NCBI GenBank assembly: GCA_963814605.1
Contig: CAWFDD010000002.1
Location: forward strand, 1,054,001-1,118,000
Reading direction: 5' to 3'
Length of the DNA stretch: 64,000 nucleotides
Source: Palsa-295 sp963814605
Lineage (GTDB): Bacteria; Acidobacteriota; Terriglobia; Acidiferrales; UBA7541
Shown: positions 9,901-16,656 of the stretch, piece by piece
Layout: each line of letters begins with the position of its first letter
Numbering within the stretch: the stretch's first letter is position 1
Program-made: the position numbers and the translations under genes
The notes under the pieces: model-generated
Told to the model about the DNA's origin: nothing
Databases searched by the model: none
What the model saw: only the letters and a program-made list of their open reading frames with translations

Positions 9901-12900
9901 TGACGGTCGCTCCAAGAGGAGCCGATGAGGTGATAATCGCTCCGCCGCCGCCGCCCGCGCCCGGTCCGTGACGATTGCCTGGGAAGGTTGCGCCCGGAGT
10001 CTGCTCCGGCCAAGTGACTCCGCCGTTCCCCCCGGCCGCACTGGCGGTAAGTCCGCCCAAGCCTCCGCTGTCGGCGAATACCAGAATCGTGCCGCCCGCT
10101 CCGCCGGCGCCCCCTCCGTCGTTTTCGGTCTCGAGCGCCGCCTGACCGTTGGCAGTAATCGTTCCGGTGCCCACGACCGAGCCCGCGTGGATGATGACGA
10201 TCCCGCCGCCCGCGGTTCCGCTGCTGTTGATTCCGGTGCAAGGCGTTGAGCAAGTGTTGCTGGTGCTGCCGCCGGTATCCGTGCTCGGATTCCAGAACGA
10301 GCCGTTGTTCGTAGTCCCCGCTCCTCCTCCACCGCCCATCACCAGCGCGTTCGTGGACGCAGGAAACGGCGTGCCTCCAAATCCTCCCACGATGCCTGCG
10401 CTGCTCCAGCCAAATCCTCCCGTACCCCCGGTGCCTCCGTTCCCACCGCCTCCTCCGCCGTCGTTTTGGTCGTTGGTGGTCGGATCAGCGTCGGTCCCTC
10501 CGCCGCCGGCATTGCCCGGTGCGCCGCGCGCAAAGCTCCCGGCCGGATAGCCTTCGTTGCCCGTATTGGTTGCCGCCGTTAGCGCAGCGTTCGCGATGAA
10601 GCGTTGGGTGCCCGCAATTCCCTCACCCTTCGAGGCATTCGTGGTCTGGGTCGAAAGCGTGACGTAATCCGTCGCCAGCGGAGTCGGCGGCGTTGTCGCC
10701 GCGGTATAGAGTTCGCCTGCGCCGCCACGGAAGCCCTGCGCGTCCAGAACCACGTTGCCGCCGAGCGTAAGCTGTGACGCAACATCCAGCGCTAGCACAC
10801 CTCCTACAGCGCCGTTCCATGGCAAAGCCGTCAGCCCGGTGCCCAGGGTCGCTGACGAATATTGCGGCACTCGAATCACCTGAAACGTCGCTTGCCCCGC
10901 AGTCGGGTTCGTCGTCGGCGCGGCAGCCGCGCTCACATAATTATTCAATAGCCCGCCGCCTGCTCCCGTGCCAGTGAACGTCAGCGTGCCTCCCCCGACT
11001 GGCACGGCGCTCGTTGCCGTCACAAATTCGAACAGCCCGGAGCTTCCCAAACTTGTCGAACCAGATGGGCTGCCAGGAAGGCCACTGCCATATGAACTCG
11101 TGTTTGATGAATTGATCGTGGCATCCTGCATCTGGATGATCAGCAGCAAGTCACCGATTCCGATGGCCGTCTGCGCTCCCGGCGCCGCCGCAGCCGCGCC
11201 GAGGGCGACCGAGCCTGATCCAGCATTCAGGGTCGTCACGCCCGCCGCCGGAGGGTAGTACGCGTTCACCACCGTGGTCAGCGTTCCGCCCGCGCCGTCT
11301 TTCCCGGGATTCGCGCAAACCAAAGGCTGGGCAACGGTCAGCACGGTTACGGTGTTGTTGACGGAATTAGGGTCGGTGCCTGAGGTCGAGACCGTGGCCG
11401 AATTCGTCAACGCCGTCGCCGTGAGAGGCGTTGTCCCAGTAATCGTGATCGTGACGGGAGTAGCCAGTGGATAAGCGAGTGTCCCCAGATTGCACGTGAT
11501 CGTGCTGGGTGGAGGCGGAGTCGTCGCCGTCCCGCAAGTTCCCGCTGTCGTGGTTGCAACCGGATTCAGGAGTGCCGGCGGCAGCGTATCCACCACCGTA
11601 ACGCCCGTTCCCGCCGCCAATCCCAGGTTCGTGACCTGGATCGTGTATGTAACCGTTGACGAGACGAAAACCGGCGTCGGCGACGCACTCATCGAAATAG
11701 CGAGATCGGAATCTCCCGTCGTCTCCACTACCACCGATGTCGTGGTCGCATTGTTCGAACCCACTCGATCGGTTGTCAGAGAAGTCACGTCCGCGGAGTT
11801 CACGATCGTGGTCCCCGCAGTGGGAGCAGCTGGGGTGGGACCCGGATTGACTTCCACAATATATGTGAACGCGGTTGTAGTCGTGCCGCTGTTCAGGGCC
11901 GCTCCGTCGGTACAAATCACCTGCCCCGTTCCGCCGGCGGCAGGCGCGGTCCCGCAGGTCCACCCGGTCGCTGGAGCGATCGAAACAAATGTCGTGTTGG
12001 GCGGGGTCTGTTGATAGACCACGGCACCGGCGGCGGAGTTCGGCCCGTTGTTCGTTACTGTTTCGGTATAAGTGATCGTGCTGCCCGGAGCGACCGCCGA
12101 CGCCGAAGAGACTTGGGTCATCGAAAGATCGGCTCCCAAAAGAGTGGCCGACGCCGTGGCTGTGTTATTTCCGGGATTCGGATCCGTTCCCGATTCGTTG
12201 ACCATCACCGAATTCATCATTGTCGAACCGACCGGAAGCTCCGGAGTAAACGACACTACAATAGTGATAATAGCGGACGCGCTCGCGTTGAGATTTCCCG
12301 TGGCCGTGCAAGTAATAGCTCCGGTCCCGCCCACAGCCGGCACTGTGCCGCACGTCCAGCCGGCGGGGGGAGTGGCGGAAACGAACAGACTGTTGGTCGC
12401 CGTGTTCTGGGTCAGAATCACTCCGCCCGCCGCGACCGTCCCGCTGTTATTCGTCACCGTTTCCGTAAAAGTGATTGCGCTCGTGCCGATCGTGGATGGC
12501 GCCGCAGATTCCGTTACCTGAATATCAGGGGTCGCCCCGACGGTGGAACTCGCCGTCGCGTTGGACGCGCCCGGATTCGAAGTGACGGAGTTGCCGATTA
12601 TTGTGCCGGAGGCCGTGCCTGCCACGATCGTCACCGTGATCGTAATAGTCGTCGTATTGCCGATGGCGTAGTTATTCGCTCCGCCGCCGGTAGTATCCTT
12701 GCACGTGAGCGTAGGCGACACGAGCGTGCATGCCCAGTGCGTGCTTCCGGTTCCAGCAAATGTCGCGCCGACGTACGTCACCGTCGCCGGGAAGGTCTGC
12801 GTCGTAGTTACAGGGTTCGCATTTGACGGTGTGAACGCCGCCGTAGCCGTCACGATCTGTGTGTAAGTGATCGTCCCGCCAGCCGCGACTTGAGTTGTGG

Positions 12901-13444
12901 GCGCGGCGGCATCGCTGATCGTGAATTGCGCAGCCGCTGGCGTCGCATGTAGAAAAAACGCGAACAGCATGAACACGGCCGGCGCAATAGCGGTGCGGTA
13001 TCGTTCGGCGCGCCGCGTCCCAGCACGCCAAAACCGATGCGCCAACGTGCGAAACGCATGCAGGGCGGACGTTCCGGGCGTGGTCAACGAAACCGTCCTG
13101 CCATCACGTTCGATTGCAATCACTTTGCCCAGCAGCTTTGCTCCCGGCGCGTCGTCTTGCTGCCCGGCATCCCCGCGGGTGACGATCGAACCCGTCGCCG
13201 CGTCCCACCCGATCACTCGATGCAGCGAAAATCCTCCGTCGCCCCGCGTCAACGCGATGTCGCCGCGCCGGGGCTTTCCGGCGGAAATCGGAGCCACCAC
13301 CACCACGTCGCCATCCAGCACGTTTGGCCGCATGCTCCGCCCGTCGGCCCGGAAGCGCACCCGCAGCCCGTCATCCAGAGCGGCCTCGCACACCACCGCA
13401 AACTGCGCGGAGTCGCGAGATTCGAGCGCTTTACGCTCGGTCAC
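6527..13444 (-). CDS. Giant protein: cytoplasmic S26/S24-like peptidase domain, membrane segment, eight DUF11 repeats, Gly-rich block, gingipain N-terminal region
   Basis: It starts at a GTG overlapping the end of the HPr-kinase-like gene by 14 bases, with GGAGG ten bases upstream, so it is translationally coupled. Residues 30-120 form a signal-peptidase/LexA-like domain: GRSMRP (Ser37), SLHRVIGW (His75) and TRGDAG (Asp92), a SipW-type Ser/His set. No membrane helix precedes it. A positively charged stretch and a hydrophobic segment (about 151-171, then AAAQ) should place everything after it outside the cytoplasm. Four DUF11 repeats follow (to about 705), then a Gly-rich block (about 705-1225), four more DUF11 repeats, a VELTSFQAQL fn3-like part (about 1775) and a gingipain-type N-terminal region (about 1940). 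Past about residue 2170 the frame is wrong (see the C25 entry); the last roughly 135 residues are out-of-frame translation. The intact product would be about 2630 residues. Confidence 0.82.
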   Translation of the reverse strand: MTERKALESRDSAQFAVVCEAALDDGLRVRFRADGRSMRPNVLDGDVVVVAPISAGKPRRGDIALTRGDGGFSLHRVIGWDAATGSIVTRGDAGQQDDAPGAKLLGKVIAIERDGRTVSLTTPGTSALHAFRTLAHRFWRAGTRRAERYRTAIAPAVFMLFAFFLHATPAAAQFTISDAAAPTTQVAAGGTITYTQIVTATAAFTPSNANPVTTTQTFPATVTYVGATFAGTGSTHWACTLVSPTLTCKDTTGGGANNYAIGNTTTITITVTIVAGTASGTIIGNSVTSNPGASNATASSTVGATPDIQVTESAAPSTIGTSAITFTETVTNNSGTVAAGGVILTQNTATNSLFVSATPPAGWTCGTVPAVGGTGAITCTATGNLNASASAIITIVVSFTPELPVGSTMMNSVMVNESGTDPNPGNNTATASATLLGADLSMTQVSSASAVAPGSTITYTETVTNNGPNSAAGAVVYQQTPPNTTFVSIAPATGWTCGTAPAAGGTGQVICTDGAALNSGTTTTAFTYIVEVNPGPTPAAPTAGTTIVNSADVTSLTTDRVGSNNATTTSVVVETTGDSDLAISMSASPTPVFVSSTVTYTIQVTNLGLAAGTGVTVVDTLPPALLNPVATTTAGTCGTATTPPPPSTITCNLGTLAYPLATPVTITITGTTPLTATALTNSATVSTSGTDPNSVNNTVTVLTVAQPLVCANPGKDGAGGTLTTVVNAYYPPAAGVTTLNAGSGSVALGAAAAAPGAQTAIGIGDLLLIIQMQDATINSSNTSSYGSGLPGSPSGSTSLGSSGLFEFVTATSAVPVGGGTLTFTGTGAGGGLLNNYVSAAAAPTTNPTAGQATFQVIRVPQYSSATLGTGLTALPWNGAVGGVLALDVASQLTLGGNVVLDAQGFRGGAGELYTAATTPPTPLATDYVTLSTQTTNASKGEGIAGTQRFIANAALTAATNTGNEGYPAGSFARGAPGNAGGGGTDADPTTNDQNDGGGGGGNGGTGGTGGFGWSSAGIVGGFGGTPFPASTNALVMGGGGGAGTTNNGSFWNPSTDTGGSTSNTCSTPCTGINSSGTAGGGIVIIHAGSVVGTGTITANGQAALETENDGGGAGGAGGTILVFADSGGLGGLTASAAGGNGGVTWPEQTPGATFPGNRHGPGAGGGGGAIITSSAPLGATVSGGIPGWSTLANDAYGATPGQPGVFSSGLSITETPGTQSGAYCAGADLAVTNSGTPNPVTPAGNITYIQTVTNNGPQDALNASLVEAVPANTAFVSIAVSGAGAASWTCPAAPTAGVITCTNPDVVSGAAGAATFTVVVTVSGTAATGTQITDTVSATSGTNDPNLANNSATVLTIVGAAGTANLSVTNSGTPNPVVVGGKITYTVVVTNNGPGAASNAMFTETLPANTTFFSAAPTSGTSGWTCTPGTISCAYTNLPSGAPLAAGASTTFTVVVTVTGGTLITDTATVSSSTTDPNPSNNYATVTTVVASSSSQADLAVTKTGTPSTVVGGNNITYTLTVTNNGPGAAATVTMLDTFPAHTTFVSISTVSGWTCTTIAGGTEEQCTNPSVAAPSTATFTLVLNVTPFTAPAPPTPNTITNSVTVSSSSATTTDPNTANNSATWTTTVSSPTQADVAIIKTATPEPVDENTNLTYTLQVTNNGPAVATNVMVSDPLPSSVTFVPGTIQTSQGTCMYTASTTTVTCSLGSISVGGLVIITINVTAATLTGSGSLTSNTATACTPASVNPLVCSTTADPNLSNNSSTALSTIQSPTAVELTSFQAQLRPGGGVLLEWHTREESRNLGFHLYREGAQGRQRIDPSAIAGSALYMRGGLPQHRAKTYQWVDVQGGSQSAYWLEDLDVNGTRTMHGPIYVESVAPNSEPVAQARLLNQMNQALASSSMPLPEQPTRALTTPRPLIPEVAAGVSPVSFNGEPAVKISVTSEGWYQVSRSQLVAAGLPSGADARTLQLYAEGIEQPMLILGRQTGPLGPNDSIEFYGTGIDTPFSGTRVYWLVRGSRPGIRIPSVAAPGSGAPSAPSFPFTVLSEQRTIYFAALLNGENNDNFFGAIVTSEPVDQSITAANIDPTSSLPVTIAVTLQGVTDQQPHAVSVAFNGVPVGEMDFANQANVTNTFTVSSSLLQNGANTVTLTALAGDNDVSLVQSITLNYRAYVHGRLELAERDRVFGRYRAHQWIQQWADSGIRHHQSVGDLPVNGLRGVCRIHLRNYAHNSGIARRVAYAAGVLRRSDFRSGGTCVPCAKLIGAAAAGRGLGGDFESGVRRERCSIGETPRDARRFSQFGDDR

Positions 13445-14366
13445 GGCAGATAGCCTCCACAGCGCTCTTGTCCGGCAGGAATCGGAAAATCGAACAGGGA
13501 ATTTTTCGCGCCACGCGATCCAGGAACTTCAGCGTGAACTCCAGTCCCTTCGGCGAATGGTGCGGCACGAAACTTCGCGACAATAATTCCGCCGCCGCGC
13601 GCCCCGCGGAAAGCGAAACGATCTCTGTCTTGTTGGAGTGCTCCAGCAGATAAAGCCGCGATAGCGGAGCGGCCGCCGGAGACGCGATTCCGGCATCTCC
13701 GTGCCACGGCGTTCCGTACATCCAGATTCGCGCGTCGCGCACCCGAAGAATGATCCGGTCGTCGCTCAGGATGTGTGCATTCGACGCCAGCTGCCACAGC
13801 CGCGCCGTAGTGCTTTTCCCCGCGCCCGAATGTCCCAGAAAAAGTTGGCCTTGCCCCGCTTCGTCCACCAGCCCCACCGCGTGCATCTCCACGCCTTCGC
13901 CGCACGCCAGCCGGTGAATCATCAGCAGTTCGTCAAGCGGATATTCCAGCGGATAGATGGGCTTGCGCGCGTCGAAATATGGTCGAAACAACTCCACCCG
14001 CCCGCGCTTGAATTGCGGATCGAACCACGCCGCCTTGTACGGAAAGGCGCCCAGAGAGGGTGTGGAAAAATAAAACCGGTAGCCATCCGATTCCTCAAAC
14101 AGCCACCACAAGCCGCCGGAATTGAAAAGCGGCTCCCCCGCGGGAATCTCGAGTTTTTCCGTCCAGCTTACCTGGATTTGAATGTCGCCCGGATTCGGCT
14201 CAGCGATGAAGTCGCGCAGCCCCGGATCGAGCATCAGCTCAATGTCCTCATCGCTAGACAGGTTGAATCCCGTGCCGCCCACGCGAAAGGCGAGCCGTTG
14301 TGGTCCTGGGGACGTCGGCCGGGCCAGGGCTCCGGCGAAGGCAATGTCTGGTTGCGCGACTGGCAT
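13431..14366 (-). CDS. HPr kinase-like P-loop protein of the RiPP operon
   Basis: The 311-residue protein has a unique N-terminal half and a C-terminal kinase-like domain with Walker A GHSGAGKSTTARLW (residues 178-191) and SDDRIIL (201-207), as in HPr kinase-related proteins found beside PqqD-like and radical SAM genes. In lasso peptide clusters such a kinase (PadeK-type) phosphorylates the C-terminal Ser of the precursor; the candidate precursor next to it also ends in Ser. ATG 14366 is chosen because the earlier ATG at 14420 would overlap the precursor gene by 37 bases; AGAGG lies upstream of 14366. The stop overlaps the start of the giant gene. The substrate is inferred, not shown. Confidence 0.78.
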   Translation of the reverse strand: MPVAQPDIAFAGALARPTSPGPQRLAFRVGGTGFNLSSDEDIELMLDPGLRDFIAEPNPGDIQIQVSWTEKLEIPAGEPLFNSGGLWWLFEESDGYRFYFSTPSLGAFPYKAAWFDPQFKRGRVELFRPYFDARKPIYPLEYPLDELLMIHRLACGEGVEMHAVGLVDEAGQGQLFLGHSGAGKSTTARLWQLASNAHILSDDRIILRVRDARIWMYGTPWHGDAGIASPAAAPLSRLYLLEHSNKTEIVSLSAGRAAAELLSRSFVPHHSPKGLEFTLKFLDRVARKIPCSIFRFLPDKSAVEAICRDRA

Positions 14367-14383
14367 CGAAGTCTTCGCCTCTA

Positions 14384-14560
14384 TCAGGAACCGGGTGTCC
14401 GGCAGAATAGAGCGCCGCACGAACTGTTGCCCGGCCCGGCCACTCCGGAAATCTTGCAGTGGCCCAGCACGGCTTCATCGGGGCGCAGACTTACGCGAAT
14501 AATCTTGGGAGCCTCGTACGGCTTCCGCTTGTTCTTCCGTTCCTGAGGCTCTTCGCTCAT
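14384..14560 (-). CDS. Candidate RiPP precursor peptide, 58 residues, three Cys, C-terminal Ser
   Basis: The ATG at 14560 is 20 bases after the radical SAM stop, with GAGGGG just before it. The leader-like half contains KPYEAPKIIRVSLRPDEAVLG, a charged, proline-rich pattern (KPYxxPxI..V.LRP.EAVLG) seen in short peptides that accompany radical SAM/PqqD genes. The C-terminal part starts at H34-C35-K36 and holds Cys35, Cys48 and Cys53 in a Gly/Ser-rich stretch, ending TPGS. It sits between the maturase and the HPr-kinase-like gene on the same strand. It is called a precursor from size, position and composition; the modified residues are unknown. A longer upstream reading (to 14770) overlaps the radical SAM gene and is not expected to be used. 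Confidence 0.72.
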   Translation of the reverse strand: MSEEPQERKNKRKPYEAPKIIRVSLRPDEAVLGHCKISGVAGPGNSSCGALFCRTPGS

Positions 14561-14580
14561 CCCCTCGCCGTTTCTTCCTC

Positions 14581-15867
14581 TCACGCGTGGTGCGATGCGC
14601 ACGATCCGCAGCCGCCGCTCGCGCATCCGCCCGACGCCTGCAATATGTTCAACGCAGCAGGCGGCGTCTTGCCCCCGGCCCACAGGCTCGGATCCGTTTC
14701 CTGTTGTTTGATTCGCGCGGCCGACGCCATCAGTTCGTCGTGAACAGACCCGGGCGCGCAGCACGAACAATCGCCGTGTTCGGGCACCTCAAAACCGAGT
14801 GCATAGGCGCGCAGGTGCGCCACGCGGCACAGGAAATCCACCGGCGATTCGGCGTCGCCGTTCTCCAGTTCGCCGTTCGCGGGACACATTCCGCAAATCG
14901 AGCGGATTTTGCAGCGATCGCAGATCGTCGGCCGCGTGCGCGGCTGATTGCGAATCTCCAGCAGCGGGCCTTCCCATCCCTCAAGAAATCCCTTGCTGCG
15001 GATGTTGTAGTCCTGCTGATGGGAAATTACGCAGATGCTCATCTCGCCGGTCGGATCGATGGCGCAACCGTTCATCCCGCCGCCGCAAAAGTAGCGGTGA
15101 CCGTCATCCGGCGTTTCCACGATCGGCGCCGCGAGTTCGCGGTCGATCAGCCGGCCGTACTCATGCGCGCGCTTGGGATCGTAATAATCCAGCGCGACCA
15201 CTTCTTCCGGCGTCAGTCGCACGGCCACCGGGCTCTGCGAGCAATCCACCCGCGGATTGATCAGCGAGTCGAATTTGAACTCCACATGAAATTCTTCCTC
15301 GGCCAGCCGCTTCATCTCATACACTTCGTGCTGATTCACGCTCGTGGGCACCGTCTTCAGCTTCAGCGGCAGTCCGCGCTCCAGCAATAGCCGGATCCCG
15401 CGCATGCAGCGGTCGTACGAACCGGGCACTTGCGTGAGCGCTTCGTAGGTCTGGCGCGTCGCGCCATAAAGCGTGATCTCAATCGCAAACGGCCGCCATT
15501 CCGCCAGGTAGTCCGCAATCCTCGGCGTAATCAGCGTGCCGTTGGTGAACAGCGTGACCAGGAATCCCCGCTTCTTCGCCTCGGTATAGATGTCCAGAAA
15601 ATCTTTGCGCCCGAAGATCTCGCCGCCCGTGTAGCAAATCCACAGACTGCCCGCAGCCACCAGTTCATCCAGCAGCTTGCAGTGCTCTTCCAGCGTGAGT
15701 TCCTGTGACTTGGCGGCCGCATCGTTCATCGGCAGGTTGTTGTAGCAGTGCAGGCATTCGAGCGGGCAACGTCTGGTCACTTCGATAGACACTTCGACAG
15801 GAGTGCGCCGGCCAAAGTGGCGCTCGTGAATGGCGCGGCTAAAAGTCGCGTAAGTTGCGTCGTTCAT
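14581..15867 (-). CDS. Radical SAM/SPASM peptide maturase
   Basis: The 428-residue enzyme has the radical SAM iron-sulfur motif C34-PLE-C38-LH-C41 near the N terminus, the glycine motif CYTGGEIFG, and a SPASM domain with FCGGGMNGCAIDPTGEMSIC followed by CDRCKIRSICGMC, which binds auxiliary clusters. It should cut SAM to a 5'-deoxyadenosyl radical and modify a peptide, probably by thioether or carbon-carbon cross-links. After the SPASM domain there is an unusual Cys-rich tail (CSCC and GGCASGGCGSCASHH). The order PqqD-like, this gene, precursor, kinase-like is typical of a RiPP operon. Which residues are modified cannot be told from sequence. Confidence 0.9.
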   Translation of the reverse strand: MNDATYATFSRAIHERHFGRRTPVEVSIEVTRRCPLECLHCYNNLPMNDAAAKSQELTLEEHCKLLDELVAAGSLWICYTGGEIFGRKDFLDIYTEAKKRGFLVTLFTNGTLITPRIADYLAEWRPFAIEITLYGATRQTYEALTQVPGSYDRCMRGIRLLLERGLPLKLKTVPTSVNQHEVYEMKRLAEEEFHVEFKFDSLINPRVDCSQSPVAVRLTPEEVVALDYYDPKRAHEYGRLIDRELAAPIVETPDDGHRYFCGGGMNGCAIDPTGEMSICVISHQQDYNIRSKGFLEGWEGPLLEIRNQPRTRPTICDRCKIRSICGMCPANGELENGDAESPVDFLCRVAHLRAYALGFEVPEHGDCSCCAPGSVHDELMASAARIKQQETDPSLWAGGKTPPAALNILQASGGCASGGCGSCASHHA

Positions 15868-15910
15868 CCCAAGACCCGGCTGCCCCCCAGCCGCGGTTCG
15901 CTGTGTTTAA

Positions 15911-16228
15911 TCAGCTGCGATCTACCAATCCGGCTTCGCTGAGATCCGCGAGAAACTTCTCGATGTCCGCGGACGCCTCCTCCGCGGATAAGCCATATTC
16001 CGTTTGGAGGTGCGCCGCCAGCTCCGCCGCGTTCCGCTTCGCCTCGATCATCGCCCACAGCGTCGTGCCCGTTTCGTTGAAGGTAAAGATCGAATCCATG
16101 TCTGCGGCACCGCGCCGGATCGGCACCACAATCGCTTCGTCCGCCACCACGCGCGACACCACATTTCGGCTGCGCTGTATCGTTCGGCCCGGAATTTGCG
16201 TCATTGCCGGCATAATTTTCCCCAACAA
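15911..16228 (-). CDS. PqqD-family peptide carrier (RiPP recognition element)
   Basis: The 105-residue protein matches the PqqD pattern: an N-terminal beta-strand region (SRVVADEAIVVPIRRG), then IFTFNETGTTLWAMIEA and a helical part LSAEEASADIEKFLADLSEAGLV. PqqD-like proteins bind the precursor leader and present it to the radical SAM enzyme, whose gene begins 43 bases downstream. The start could be ATG 16228, 16213 or 16204; the first is listed. It is the first gene of the operon, and its promoter should lie in the 16229-16656 gap. Confidence 0.85.
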   Translation of the reverse strand: MLGKIMPAMTQIPGRTIQRSRNVVSRVVADEAIVVPIRRGAADMDSIFTFNETGTTLWAMIEAKRNAAELAAHLQTEYGLSAEEASADIEKFLADLSEAGLVDRS

Positions 16229-16656
16229 TCCCCGCTATTGGCGCTTACTTATGCACTCGCGAGACTCTGGCCGTGCAAGCCCCTGCTCACAGTAAGAAGC
16301 AGACTGGTGATATCTAAATTAGGTGGGTACACTCGTGCCGACAACTACTAATTGGTATGGGAGTGCCAAAATGATACTAGTTCCGTCCGATTCGGCCTTA
16401 CTTCGGCGACATTCTGCACCGATTTGCACCGATTCGGGGTCGTCTCATTTTGATCATGCGTGAGATCGCGGAGGTATCAGTGCTTCCTAGGCGACGCAGA
16501 TTGCTTCAGGGCGGACGAATCTCTGACTAAAATCCTCCCCCTGAATCGTTTTTGGGAGCTCGGAGCTTTAGCTCCAACATTGAGGCCTTCTCAATCGTGG
16601 ACTTTAGCCCCTGAGGAACGGGCGCTTCGCAATTGGCCCTACTTTCGGGACGGCTT
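16229..16656. other. Intergenic region upstream of the RiPP operon
   Basis: No gene is seen in these 428 bases between pqqD-like and pntB, both on the minus strand. The part nearest pqqD is A/T-richer than its surroundings and is the likely promoter region, but no clear -35/-10 pair could be assigned. It holds a perfect 10-bp tandem repeat (TGCACCGATT at 16415-16424 and 16425-16434) with a third related CCGATTCGG at 16388-16396, which could be a regulator site. The pntB-side third contains REP-like palindromes (see 16553-16625). Confidence 0.5.
16553..16625. repeat. REP-like palindrome cluster
   Basis: GGAGCTCGGAGCTTTAGCTCC and a following block with GGACTTTAGCCCCTGAGGAACGGGC form several short inverted repeats around a TTTAGC core, downstream of pntB's neighbouring gene and in a gene-free stretch. 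The pattern is like the short dispersed palindromes often found between acidobacterial genes; the GGGGC-CTAA-GCCCC element at 250-263 has a similar core. Its function is unknown. Confidence 0.4.

Noticed and set aside
9770..11330. Gly-rich block as a separate repeat array or CRISPR-like region
   Set aside because: It is in-frame coding sequence of the giant protein without regular spacers.
14561..14770. N-terminal extension of the RiPP precursor to 128 residues
   Set aside because: It runs through the end of the radical SAM gene; the ATG at 14560 gives the expected peptide.
16365..16385. TTGGCACTCCC on the minus strand upstream of the pqqD-like gene
   Set aside because: No GC at the -12 position; it does not fit a sigma-54 promoter.
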